Shown here one piece after another: positions 1-7,933 of a stretch of DNA of 32,123 bases. Under the pieces are notes generated by a model. The model ran no database searches. It worked only from the letters and a program-made list of their open reading frames with translations, and had not been told where the DNA came from. Made by a program: the position numbers and the translations under genes. Origin of the DNA: Candidatus Rokuibacteriota bacterium (GTDB taxonomy: Bacteria > Methylomirabilota > Methylomirabilia > Rokubacteriales > CSP1-6); NCBI GenBank assembly GCA_016188005.1, contig JACPIQ010000099.1, forward strand, positions 1 through 32,123, written 5' to 3'. The stretch's first letter is position 1. Each line of letters begins with the position of its first letter.

Positions 1-1
1 C

Positions 2-85
2 GACAAGCTGAACAGCCTGCTGTGGTCGACCGAGCCGGCCCCGCGCACCATCGAGGCCCCCGTGTACGATCTCTCGGCTGCGTGA
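2..85 (+). CDS. C-terminal end of an unidentified protein (partial)
   Basis: An open frame enters from the left edge and ends at TGA 83-85. Only the last 27 residues are visible (ending in VYDLSAA), too few to assign a family. It lies 25 nt upstream of the AhpD-like selenoprotein gene on the same strand, so the two are probably co-transcribed. The frame choice rests on being open and on its stop being followed by a purine-rich ribosome-binding region (GGAGAAGGAAAGGAGGG) for the next gene. Confidence 0.5.
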   Translation, partial: DKLNSLLWSTEPAPRTIEAPVYDLSAA

Positions 86-110
86 GGACCGGAGAAGGAA
101 AGGAGGGCGC

Positions 111-359
111 ATGATCGAGGAGAAGGTGATCGCGTCGTGGAAGTACAGGAAGGGCACGCTGGACCAGAAGACGGCGAGCCTCTGCTACCTGGCGGCCAAT
201 CTCGCGGCGGGCAACACCCACTGAGCCAAGCGCGACCTGGCAGGTGCCAGGGCCGCCGGGGCGACGGAGGACGAGGTGCGGGAGGCGATCAGTTTCGCCA
301 TCCGGGCCAATGCCGCCAAGACGCACGCCGACATCCTCAAGGTGTACGAGGCGCCATAG
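111..359 (+). CDS. AhpD/carboxymuconolactone-decarboxylase-like selenoprotein (UGA = Sec38)
   Basis: The frame starts at ATG 111 behind a strong AGGAGG-type site (101-106) and runs to TAG 359, giving 82 residues, with one in-frame TGA at 222-224 (codon 38). Before the TGA is a helix ending LAAGNTH; after it comes RAAGATEDEVREAI, the usual GAT-x-EE-x-xEA helix that follows the CxxC of AhpD/CMD proteins. Counting back from GAT, the TGA falls exactly on the second cysteine of that motif. The first cysteine is replaced by Asn35 and the usual downstream His by Asp; Cys25 is the only cysteine left as a possible partner. A SECIS-like hairpin follows. These proteins are small helical oligomers acting as peroxidase or disulfide relay partners; the substrate here is unknown. 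A standard annotation would miss this gene. Sec assignment is inference from frame, alignment and hairpin. Confidence 0.82.
236..251 (+). promoter_or_regulatory. SECIS-like hairpin of the AhpD-like selenoprotein
   Basis: CCTGGC (236-241) and GCCAGG (246-251) form a perfect 6-bp stem closing the loop AGGU (242-245). The loop begins 17 nt after the UGA. From memory, E. coli fdhF has the same 17-nt distance to an AGGUCU loop. The bacterial SECIS lies inside the coding sequence and binds SelB. Confidence 0.75.
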
Positions 360-381
360 GCGCGGGGCGCAGGAGATCGCC

Positions 382-696
382 ATGGCCGAGATCACTCTGA
401 CCTCCGCCTTCTCGACGGTGCCCGGGCCGGACCAGGAGGCGATCAGGCGGCTCCTGACCGAGACCATCGACCAGATCGCGCGCGACGACGGGTCATTCAC
501 GCGGGCGAAGGTCGTGTTCACCGAGTCGGACGAGCGCTGCGGGCTCACCGCGGAGCTGGACGGGGTCAAGAAGGAGGGCGTGCCGCTCCAGCTCGATCTC
601 GAGCAGCTCGAGGACGCCCAGACGGGCGCGGGGGCGCGGGCGCAGCTCAAGGAGGCGCTCCGGCTCTACTTCCGGCGGGTGATGGGCCGGGGATGA
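382..696 (+). CDS. Small conserved-looking protein of unknown function
   Basis: The protein has 104 residues and starts at ATG 382 behind AGGAG (371-375), 22 nt after the selenoprotein stop. It is acidic, with a single cysteine, and is predicted by eye to mix strands (AKVVFTESDERCGLTAELDG) with a C-terminal helix rich in Arg and Leu (ARAQLKEALRLYFRRV). I do not recognise the family. Its stop overlaps the start of the methyltransferase gene (ATGA, 693-696), implying translational coupling. An upstream in-frame ATG at 244 lies inside the selenoprotein gene and is not the likely start. Confidence 0.7.
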   Translation: MAEITLTSAFSTVPGPDQEAIRRLLTETIDQIARDDGSFTRAKVVFTESDERCGLTAELDGVKKEGVPLQLDLEQLEDAQTGAGARAQLKEALRLYFRRVMGRG

Positions 697-1400
697 GCCA
701 GGATGCGGGCGCGCTCCTCTTCGTCTACCGGGACTGCCTCTTCACGGTGGCCGCTGGCGTCCAGCCGCCGAAGGCGGGCTCGCTCGTGTTCTGCCGGCAT
801 CTGACCTTCCGCCCCGACGAGTGGGTGTGCGAGATCGGCGCCGGGGTCGGGCTCGCGGCCGTGCTGGCCGCCCGGGCCGGCTGCCAGGTCATCGCCACCG
901 ACGTGCTGCCCGAGGCGGTGGCCTGCGTGAAGGCCAATGCGTTGCTGAACGGCGTCGCGGACCGCCTGGACGCGCGGCTCGGGGACTGCTACGACCCGGT
1001 GCGCCGGCTCGAGTTCGACCTGATCTGCTCGAGCCCGCCGCAGATGCCGACGCCGCCGGACCGGGAGCGCGATGACGCCATGGCGGCGGCGGACAACGGC
1101 GGGCTCGATGGCTGGGCCGTCCTCGACCGCGTCATCGCGGGGGCGCCGGCCCACCTGGCCCCCGGCGGGCGGCTCGTCTTCACGCTCTTCGAGTTCCTGG
1201 GCCGCGAGCGCGCCTTCGCCAAGCTCGGGGCGGCCGGCCTCGAGCCCTCGGTGCTTGCCCGGGAGAGGCAGCCCTTCCCGCGGCTCGGCTACGAGCGCAT
1301 CGAGCACCTCCGCGCTCACGATGTCGAGCGCACGCTGCCCGCCGGGGGGTGGCCCTCCACGGTGGAGCGCTACGTGATCCAGGGGCTCCGCGCGCCGTGA
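693..1400 (+). CDS. Class I SAM-dependent methyltransferase, small-methyltransferase/HemK-like
   Basis: The protein has 235 residues with a Rossmann-type methyltransferase core. Motif I is EIGAGVGLA (about residues 47-55), followed by an acidic end of strand 2 (IATDVLPEA). The motif IV region reads SSPPQ (113-117), close to the NPPY/SPPF type of HemK and other N-methyltransferases that act on amide or exocyclic nitrogens. The substrate could be a protein glutamine, an RNA or DNA base or a small molecule; the sequence does not decide. It overlaps the upstream gene by ATGA and the next gene by GTGA, so it sits in the middle of a coupled operon. Confidence 0.85.
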   Translation: MSQDAGALLFVYRDCLFTVAAGVQPPKAGSLVFCRHLTFRPDEWVCEIGAGVGLAAVLAARAGCQVIATDVLPEAVACVKANALLNGVADRLDARLGDCYDPVRRLEFDLICSSPPQMPTPPDRERDDAMAAADNGGLDGWAVLDRVIAGAPAHLAPGGRLVFTLFEFLGRERAFAKLGAAGLEPSVLARERQPFPRLGYERIEHLRAHDVERTLPAGGWPSTVERYVIQGLRAP

Positions 1401-2155
1401 CGCGTCCACGGGTCCTCATCGTCAACGCCGACGACTGGGGCCTCACCGCCGGTGTCAGCCGCGGGATCCTCCATGCCTACCGCCACGGCATCGTGACCAG
1501 CACCACGCTCCTCGTCACCCGGCCGCTGGACCCGACGTTGCTGGAGGAGCTGAGCGGCTCGGGGCTCGGCGTGGGCCTCCACCTCAACCTCACGCTGGGC
1601 GCGCCGGTGTCGCCGGCCAGCCGCGTGCCCTCCCTGGTGGACGGCGAAGGCCGCTTCGTCCGGGATGCGCGAGCCGTGGCGGGGCGCGCGAAAGGTGACG
1701 AGGCACGGATCGAGTTCGGCGCCCAGATCGACGCCTTCCGGCGGATCATGGGAGGCTTCCCCACGCATCTCGACAGCCATCACCACGTGGGCAGGCACGA
1801 GCCGCTGCTGGACCTGATGGTCTTCTTCGCCCGCGCCCTCAGGGTCCCGATGCGGGCGCAGGACGCCTCCGTGCGGCAGGCCGCGCGGAAGGCGGGCGTG
1901 CGCACCCCGGAGCACTTCATGGGGGAGTCGGGACCCGAGCCATACTGGTCGGGCGAGCGCGTGCTCGAGCAGCTGCGGGCGTTGCCCGAGGGGGTGTCGG
2001 AGTTCATGACCCATCCGGGCTACTTCGACGAGGAGCTCGCTTACAGCCGCTACGGCCGGCAGCGCGAGGCGGAGCTCGAGGGGCTCACCGATCCGGCTGC
2101 CCGGGAGCTGATCGCCCGCGAGGGCATCCGGCTCGCCACCTTCGCCAACCTGTGA
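1397..2155 (+). CDS. YdjC/ChbG (HpnK-type) carbohydrate deacetylase
   Basis: The protein has 252 residues starting at GTG 1397, which overlaps the previous stop (GTGA). The longer frame from ATG 1349 lies inside the methyltransferase gene. Family landmarks are the N-terminal NADDWGLT with the metal-binding aspartates (D12/D13), HLNLTLG, and THLDSHHHVG around residues 123-132, which supplies the histidine ligands. MTHPGYFD near the C-terminus is the last conserved block. ChbG removes an acetyl group from N-acetylglucosamine units; HpnK acts in hopanoid biosynthesis. No hopanoid or chitobiose genes are adjacent, so the true substrate is open. Confidence 0.85.
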   Translation: MTRPRVLIVNADDWGLTAGVSRGILHAYRHGIVTSTTLLVTRPLDPTLLEELSGSGLGVGLHLNLTLGAPVSPASRVPSLVDGEGRFVRDARAVAGRAKGDEARIEFGAQIDAFRRIMGGFPTHLDSHHHVGRHEPLLDLMVFFARALRVPMRAQDASVRQAARKAGVRTPEHFMGESGPEPYWSGERVLEQLRALPEGVSEFMTHPGYFDEELAYSRYGRQREAELEGLTDPAARELIAREGIRLATFANL

Positions 2156-2170
2156 CGGGCCTCGTGGCCT

Positions 2171-2233
2171 CCTCACCCCGCCCTCTCCCCCGGCCGAGGA
2201 GGAGAGGGCGGGGAGGGGGCGCGCGGGGTGAGG
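2171..2233. repeat. Nested extragenic palindrome, possible terminator
   Basis: Between the deacetylase and the ROK kinase lies a long GC palindrome. Inner arms CCCCGCCCTCTCC and GGAGAGGGCGGGG are perfectly complementary over 13 bp. An alternative outer pair is CCTCACCCCGC (2171-2181) with GCGGGGTGAGG (2223-2233). It looks like a repetitive extragenic palindrome and could stop transcription without a T-tract. Confidence 0.6.
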
Positions 2234-2258
2234 GGATGATCATCTGACGCCTCGGCCG

Positions 2259-3191
2259 GTGGTGATCGGGGTGGACGTCGGCGGCACGACGACGGCGGCC
2301 GGGCTCGTGGCGGGCGACGGCCGCGTGCTGGCCGTCGCGCAGGGGCCGACCCACGCCGGCGGGCCGGGCGGAGCGCTCGCCACGCTCGTGGAGCTGATCG
2401 AGCGAATCAGGGCCGAGGCGCCGCCGCGCGACCTCGAGGCCAGCGCCATCGGCATCGGCGTGCCGGGGACGGTGGATGCCGAGACGGGCACCATCGGCGC
2501 CGAGGCCCACTACGTGCCGGAGCTGGCGCATGTGCCGCTGGCCGCGACGGTGAGCGGGCGGCTCGGGCTCCCCGCCTTCGTGGATAACGACGTCAACGCG
2601 CTCGCGCTCGGCGAGTGGATGTTCGGCGCCGGGCGTGGGGCGGCCTCGCTCGTGCTCCTGGCGCTGGGGACGGGCGTGGGCGGGGGCATCATTCTCGACG
2701 GCCGCCTCGTGCGCGGGCACGGGGGGTACGGGGGCGAGCTGGGGCATGTGCCCATCGACTTCGACGGCCGCCCGTGCATCTGCGGCGGGCGCGGCTGCCT
2801 CAAGGCCTATGTCTCCGGCACCGACATCGCGCTGGAGGGCTCGCGGCGGCTCGGCCGCGCGGTGACGGCGCCCGAGGTGTTCCGGCTCGCGGCCGCAGGC
2901 GAGGCGACGGCCGAGCTGCTGGTGACCGAGGTGATCGCGGCCCTCGGGGCCGGGCTCGCGGTCATCGTCAACGGCCTCAACCCGGAGCGGCTGCTCCTGG
3001 CAGGGGGCGTGGCCGAGTCGTTGCGCCCGCTCGAGACCCGCGTCCGCGCCGCCTGCGCGGGGCACGCCTTCGCCGGGGCCTGCCGGACGACGGCCCTCGG
3101 GATCGTCCCGCTGGACAAGGGCTCCGCCGTCCGCGGCGGAGCGGCGCTGGCCCATTACGAAACCCGAAGACGCGAGGGAGCGACAGCATGA
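2259..3191 (+). CDS. ROK-family sugar kinase
   Basis: The protein has 310 residues starting at GTG 2259; an upstream ATG (2236) runs straight into a stop. The ATP-binding motif VDVGGTTT is at residues 5-12, GIGVPG at 65-70, and VDNDVNA with the likely catalytic Asp111 follows. GELGH (His163) and CICGGRGC (Cys173, Cys175, Cys180) form the ROK zinc-binding signature; the residue usually Glu after GCx is Lys here. The DNA-binding N-terminal extension of ROK repressors is absent, so this is an enzyme, glucokinase-like or acting on another hexose or N-acetyl sugar. Its stop overlaps the alcohol dehydrogenase start (ATGA). Confidence 0.88.
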   Translation: MVIGVDVGGTTTAAGLVAGDGRVLAVAQGPTHAGGPGGALATLVELIERIRAEAPPRDLEASAIGIGVPGTVDAETGTIGAEAHYVPELAHVPLAATVSGRLGLPAFVDNDVNALALGEWMFGAGRGAASLVLLALGTGVGGGIILDGRLVRGHGGYGGELGHVPIDFDGRPCICGGRGCLKAYVSGTDIALEGSRRLGRAVTAPEVFRLAAAGEATAELLVTEVIAALGAGLAVIVNGLNPERLLLAGGVAESLRPLETRVRAACAGHAFAGACRTTALGIVPLDKGSAVRGGAALAHYETRRREGATA

Positions 3192-4237
3192 GAGCCATCA
3201 CGCTGCACGGAACGGGGGATGTGCGGGTGGAGTCGGTGCCGGATGCGCGCGTGGTGGACCCCACCGACGTGGTGGTGCGGATCACCACCAGCGCCATCTG
3301 CGGGTCGGATCTCCACCAGTACCACGGGCGGGTGCCGGGGCTGCCCAAGGGCGTGGTGCTGGGCCACGAGTTCATGGGCGTGGTGGAGGCGGTGGGGGGC
3401 GAGGTCCGGAAGGTGCGCAAGGGTGATCGCGTGATCGCCCCGTTCTCGATCTCCTGCGGTTTCTGCGACTGGTGCCGCATGCGCTTGCCGACCCAGTGCT
3501 CGACCACGGGACGGGCGGTGTTCGGTGGGCGCTTCGGCGCCCAGTACCCCGGCGGTCAGGCCGAGGCCATCCGCGTGCCCTTCGCCGACCACATGTGCGA
3601 GAAGGTGCCCGAGGGCATGGCCGACGAGGAGGCCTTCTTCCTCGGCGACATCCTCTCCACCGGCTACTGCTGCGCCGAGAACGCGGGCATCCGCCCCGGC
3701 GACACCGTGGCGATCTTCGGTGCCGGGCCCGTGGGGCTCTTCGCGCTCCAGTCGGCGCATCTCTTCGGCCCGAGCCGGGTCTTCGTGGTGGACCGCGTGG
3801 GCTACCGGCTCGACCTCGCCGAGGAGCTGGGGGGCATCCCGGTGAACCTCGACACGGGCGACCCGGGGGAGCAGCTGCGCGCGCTCACGGGCGGGCGCGG
3901 CCCCGACGCCGTGCTCGAGTGCGTGGGGCACGAGACCCCCTTCGCCCAGGCGATCCTCGCCGTGCGCGCGGGGGGCTCCGTCTCCTCCGTGGGCGTCTAC
4001 GTGGAGCCCTCCATCGGCTTCCCCGCCCGCGAGGCCTTCTTCAAGGACCTCTCGCTCAAGATGGGCATCTGCAACGCGCGCAACTACATCGTGCCACTGT
4101 TGCCGCTCATCCAGGCGGGCCGGCTCAAGCCCACCCGGATCATCACCCACACGATGCGGCTCGACGAGGCGCCCAGGGGTTACGCCATCTTCGACCGGAA
4201 GGAGGATCGCGCCATCAAGGTGATGCTCAAGCCCTGA
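3188..4237 (+). CDS. Zinc-dependent medium-chain alcohol/polyol dehydrogenase
   Basis: The protein has 349 residues and starts at ATG 3188, overlapping the ROK stop. Catalytic zinc ligands are Cys38 (ICGSD) and the GHE motif His60-Glu61. The structural zinc lobe has Cys90, Cys93, Cys96 and Cys104. The NAD(P)-binding glycine motif is GAGPVG (178-183). The short FGGRFGAQYPGGQAEAIRVP block is typical of glutathione-independent formaldehyde dehydrogenase or threonine/sorbitol dehydrogenase-like members. Coupling with a sugar kinase suggests oxidation of a sugar or polyol, but substrate is not readable from sequence. Confidence 0.88.
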   Translation: MRAITLHGTGDVRVESVPDARVVDPTDVVVRITTSAICGSDLHQYHGRVPGLPKGVVLGHEFMGVVEAVGGEVRKVRKGDRVIAPFSISCGFCDWCRMRLPTQCSTTGRAVFGGRFGAQYPGGQAEAIRVPFADHMCEKVPEGMADEEAFFLGDILSTGYCCAENAGIRPGDTVAIFGAGPVGLFALQSAHLFGPSRVFVVDRVGYRLDLAEELGGIPVNLDTGDPGEQLRALTGGRGPDAVLECVGHETPFAQAILAVRAGGSVSSVGVYVEPSIGFPAREAFFKDLSLKMGICNARNYIVPLLPLIQAGRLKPTRIITHTMRLDEAPRGYAIFDRKEDRAIKVMLKP

Positions 4238-4620
4238 CCGCGGCGAGCCGGAGGCGTCGCCCAGGACACCTCCCCGCGCGGGCTCGCCGGGCCCTGGCCG
4301 GGGGGGAGGCATCACGGGGCCGGGCTCGCAGGGGTGTCAGCGGGCTTTACAGAACCCCGTGGCCCGCGGCTGCGCAAAGGGCATCGGGCTGAGGACAGCT
4401 GGTATGTCGGCGGCTTCCGGGGGGCCTGACGGCCTGGTTTGCCCCTTGCATGGGACTCGATCGTTCTGTGTCACTTGGGGGACTGTGGCGTGGGGCGCTC
4501 CCTCGGCCTTGCCGTGGGTAAGGGCGGGCTTGACTGTCGTCCGAGGCGCCCCTAGAGTGGCCCCGGACTGGTTCGAGGGGTTGGAGGTTCTGCAGTAGGG
4601 CTCCAAGGGAGGCTGGACCA
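4238..4620. other. 383-base non-coding stretch upstream of the FecR protein
   Basis: No convincing gene is present. Near the left end CGGCGAGCC (4241-4249) can pair with GGCTCGCCG (4281-4289), a possible terminator for the dehydrogenase with a large loop. The right end holds a good promoter and a ribosome-binding site for the large FecR-domain protein. The middle is less GC-rich than the flanking genes and shows no RNA structure I recognise. Confidence 0.5.
4530..4558 (+). promoter_or_regulatory. Sigma70-type promoter for the FecR-domain protein
   Basis: TTGACT (4530-4535) and TAGAGT (4553-4558) are separated by exactly 17 nt. The predicted transcript start near 4565 leaves a leader of about 55 nt containing AAGGGAGG (4606-4613), 7 nt before ATG 4621. 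Confidence 0.6.
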
Positions 4621-7600
4621 ATGCTGAGATTCTTGCACGCTGCTGCGGCGCTGTCCGTGACGGTCATCCTCTGGCCCACCTTCGTCCTCGGCCAGCCGGT
4701 GAAGGCGGGAGTGGTGGCGACACTCGAGGGCACCGCGACGGCCAAGCGCGTGGCGGTGGCCCAGCCGGTTTCCCTGAAGTTCAAGGACGACGTCTTTCTC
4801 CATGACCGGATCGCGACCGGTGAGCGGTCTCTCGCCCGCGTGCTCCTGGGCGGCAAGGCGCTGGTGACGGTGCGCGAGCTGTCGGTGCTCAGCATCACCG
4901 AGGTGCCGGGGCGGGCGACGGTGGAGCTGGAGGCGGGCAAGGTCGCCGTCACGGTGGCGCGGGAGCGGATGCGCCCGGGCGAGGCCATCGAGATCCGGAC
5001 GGGGAACGCGGTGGCGGCCGTGCGCGGGACCGTGGTGGTCGCCGAGGTCAGCCGCGCCTCAGCTCAGGTGGGCGCCGCGGGCGCCGGCATCGTCAGCGGC
5101 TTCTATGTGCTGAGCGATCCCACCGGGCAAGGCGTGGCGGTGACGCAGCTCGATCCGGTGACGCGGGCACCCATCGGTCCCCCGGCGATCCTCGCGGCGC
5201 TGCAGGGCTTCAGCGCGGCGGGAAGGGCGCCGGGCAAGGTGTCGCCGATCCCGCCGGGGCAGCTCGCGCAGGTCATGTCCGGGCTCCAGGCTCAGTCGGT
5301 TCAGCACAGCCAGCCCGCGAACCAGGGACAGATGGCGACGCAGGCGATCGAGACAGCGGTGACGCTGGTCAACGCGCTCATCGGAACGCCCACCTCCGGC
5401 GCGACGCCAGCGCCCGAGCTCCTGGTCGCGCCGACGTCGGTCGGCCCCCCGCCAGTGCCGGAGCCTTCCATCGTGGAAGTCCCGATCATTCCGATAGTGG
5501 CCAGTGACGCGACCCCCCCGCCCCCGATAATCCCCGCTTCCCCAGGCCCCTGCACGGGCTGCGGCACGATCCTCCCGCCAGGGAGCAGCGTGGCCCTGGC
5601 GCCCGGCGAGCCTCTGGTCACCTTCGGGACCGGCACGTTCACGTCTGCGTCGCCAGACCCCCTCGTCCTGATCGACTCGTCCGCGGTGACAGGCTCCTCC
5701 GCGAGCCTGATCCCGGTGGGGTCGGGGACGGCGGTGTCCCTGGCCGGGCCCGCGCTCGATGTCACGGCCCCCCCCGCCACGCCCAGCGCGATCTCGGGAG
5801 TGACGAGCCTGCTCGACGTCAGCGGCAGCATCAGCAGCAGCACGCTGTCGCCCTTCATCGAGCTCGACCCCACGACCGTCACCACGAGCAGCCACTTCAT
5901 CTCGATCGCCTCCGGGGGGAGCCTCTCGCTGGCGGGACCGCTGTTCGAGGACAGGGAAAGCGCGCTCACCGCCACCGGCCTCACGGCGGCCGGCAACTTC
6001 CTGGACGTGGCCGGCGCCCTCGGCAGCACGACGACCGAGCCGCTGATGCGGTTCACCAGCAGCAAGGTGACGACGGGGCTGAACTTCGCTCGCGTCACGG
6101 GCCCTCCCCCCGCGGGCGGCGCGAATGTCTCGATCGTCGGCTCGCTCGTCAAGGCCACGGGCTCGACCCTGGTCGTCGGCAGCTCCGGCGCCGGCGGCGC
6201 GGCCTTCGAGCCCGCCTTCGGACCGCGGCTCGGGGGGGCGCTGGACGGTGATGACCGCACGGCGCCCGTCGCCTTCGGCTTCGCCTTTCCGTTCCAGGGG
6301 AGCACCTACACGGGCGGCTTCCTGTCCACCAACGGGTTCATCTCGCTGGGCACCGACAACGGGCAAGGGTGCTGCAACGCCGACGTGCCCGCGCTGCTCG
6401 CGGGTTTCCCCCGCATCGCCGCGGTCTGGTACGATCTCTACCCGCCCGTGGGGAACGGCATCCACTTGAACACCTTCCCGGGTCGGGCCGTCATCACCTT
6501 CGACTCTGTGGCCGAGTTCTGCTGCTCCGGCAGCAATACGTTCCAGTTCCAGCTCCTCTCCGACGGGCGGATCGTCATGATCTGGGGCGTGATGACGAGC
6601 CCGGCCCTGGTCCATGTCAGCCTGGTCGGCGTGAGCCCGGGCGGCGGTGTCAGCGACCCAGGCGGGGTGAACTTCTCCGCGGCGGTCCCGTTCAGCTCGG
6701 GGGCCGTGGGCACGGTGTACGAGCTGTTCCCGAGAGGGTCCTTCGACCTGGCCGGGGGGTCGATCGTCTTCACTCCCAACGGTCTGGGCGGCTGGGACGT
6801 CTCGGGCGGCCTGATCTCCGATGCCGCGTTCCTGGCGCTCGAAAGCGGCGCCGTGGTGAGGGCGACGGGCGTGGACCTTCCGCTCGTCGAGCTGGTGACC
6901 ACCTCGCTCACCTCCAGTGGCCTCTTCCTCTCTCAGTCGGGCGCCTCCCTGCTGTCCATCGAAGGGCCGCTGCTCAGCGCCACCGACAGTCCGCTCACGC
7001 TGCCCTCCGGCCTCGCGAGGATCCATGGCGGCAGTCGGCTCGTCAGCAGCTCGCTGATGCCGCTGGTCTTCCTGGACGGGGGGAGCCACTCCATCGCCAC
7101 GGCCGCCGGGACGGCCATGTTCGACCTGTCCGGCACCGCCACGGCCGGCGAGACGGCCGACGGGGTCGCGCTGACGCTCGGGACGGAGCGGCCCCTGCAG
7201 ACCGGGGACATCCTCCTCGAGGCCTCCGGGGCCACCGTGACCGGCGAGAAGGTCGTGAAGGTGGACACCGCCCTCCTCGAGGCCAGCGCCCCGCTGGTGA
7301 AGCTGGTGGCGGGCAGCGCATTGACCTCCGCCGTGGACGCGGTGGACCTTTCCCTGCGGGCGAAGGTCACGAGCCTCGGCCCCCTGCTTCGCCTCGATGC
7401 GAGCACGATGACCGTGACGAGCGGGGCCGCCGTCAACGTGGCGGGGGGGAGCCTGCTGAGGGTGACCGGGGACCTGATCCAGCTCAGCAACGGCAGCACG
7501 CTCACCCTGCTCTCGGGCCCGATCCTGAACGTCGCCGGCGGCTCGGTCGTCAACATCTCCGGCGCTCTGCTGGGGTTCAACGGCACCGGGGGGAACGCCG

Positions 7601-7809
7601 TCAACGTCACGAACGCGCTCTGCGCGCCCTGCACCAGCTTCAGCGGGATTCCCGTGGCCCTGACGGGGGGCGCCCTCGCGTCCAACGTGAGCATCGGGCC
7701 GAGCCCCATCCGCAATCCCACGCTGGGGTCCCTCGCGCTGTCGGGGTCGAGCGCTGCCGCCATCCGGGTGGACGGCGCGACGAGCCGGCTGACGATCACC
7801 GCCCCGTGA
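4621..7809 (+). CDS. Secreted FecR-domain repeat protein with a nidogen-like insert
   Basis: The protein has 1062 residues. An N-terminal signal peptide (hydrophobic to about residue 22, likely cut near VLG-Q) precedes a FecR-type domain (about 30-145; VFLHDRIATGERSLARVLL, then IEIRTGNAVAAVRGT). A Pro-rich linker lies near 270-310. Long irregular repeats rich in Ser, Thr, Gly and Val (about 320-520 and 705-1062) suggest a beta-solenoid. Between them (about 525-705) is a globular nidogen-like region with FLSTNGFISLG and WYDLYPP, and two CC pairs (GCCNAD, FCCSG). There is no C-terminal membrane anchor or autotransporter barrel. The gene faces a TPR/beta-barrel gene, which may help export it; that link is inference. 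Function is probably surface or extracellular adhesion or structure. Confidence 0.8.
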   Translation: MLRFLHAAAALSVTVILWPTFVLGQPVKAGVVATLEGTATAKRVAVAQPVSLKFKDDVFLHDRIATGERSLARVLLGGKALVTVRELSVLSITEVPGRATVELEAGKVAVTVARERMRPGEAIEIRTGNAVAAVRGTVVVAEVSRASAQVGAAGAGIVSGFYVLSDPTGQGVAVTQLDPVTRAPIGPPAILAALQGFSAAGRAPGKVSPIPPGQLAQVMSGLQAQSVQHSQPANQGQMATQAIETAVTLVNALIGTPTSGATPAPELLVAPTSVGPPPVPEPSIVEVPIIPIVASDATPPPPIIPASPGPCTGCGTILPPGSSVALAPGEPLVTFGTGTFTSASPDPLVLIDSSAVTGSSASLIPVGSGTAVSLAGPALDVTAPPATPSAISGVTSLLDVSGSISSSTLSPFIELDPTTVTTSSHFISIASGGSLSLAGPLFEDRESALTATGLTAAGNFLDVAGALGSTTTEPLMRFTSSKVTTGLNFARVTGPPPAGGANVSIVGSLVKATGSTLVVGSSGAGGAAFEPAFGPRLGGALDGDDRTAPVAFGFAFPFQGSTYTGGFLSTNGFISLGTDNGQGCCNADVPALLAGFPRIAAVWYDLYPPVGNGIHLNTFPGRAVITFDSVAEFCCSGSNTFQFQLLSDGRIVMIWGVMTSPALVHVSLVGVSPGGGVSDPGGVNFSAAVPFSSGAVGTVYELFPRGSFDLAGGSIVFTPNGLGGWDVSGGLISDAAFLALESGAVVRATGVDLPLVELVTTSLTSSGLFLSQSGASLLSIEGPLLSATDSPLTLPSGLARIHGGSRLVSSSLMPLVFLDGGSHSIATAAGTAMFDLSGTATAGETADGVALTLGTERPLQTGDILLEASGATVTGEKVVKVDTALLEASAPLVKLVAGSALTSAVDAVDLSLRAKVTSLGPLLRLDASTMTVTSGAAVNVAGGSLLRVTGDLIQLSNGSTLTLLSGPILNVAGGSVVNISGALLGFNGTGGNAVNVTNALCAPCTSFSGIPVALTGGALASNVSIGPSPIRNPTLGSLALSGSSAAAIRVDGATSRLTITAP

Positions 7810-7841
7810 GCGCGCCCCCGGCGCGGGCGCGGCGCGGGAGA

Positions 7842-7869
7842 GGCCGGGAGCGGCGGGCCACTCCCGGCC
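7842..7869. terminator. Hairpin between convergent FecR and TPR-barrel genes
   Basis: GGCCGGGAG (7842-7850) pairs perfectly with CTCCCGGCC (7861-7869) around a 10-nt loop. It lies between two convergent stops and has no T-tract, so it could act in both directions. Confidence 0.5.
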
Positions 7870-7933
7870 GAGGCTCGCGCCGGGAGCGCGGCCGCTTCGG
7901 CAGGATCGCAACGTCTTCGGCGGGACGGAGACT

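Noticed and set aside
5059-7911. Minus-strand 950-codon open frame opposite the FecR protein
   Set aside because: Antisense shadow; the translation has no domains and is Arg/Gly/Asp-rich, while the plus strand has a signal peptide, promoter and FecR domain.
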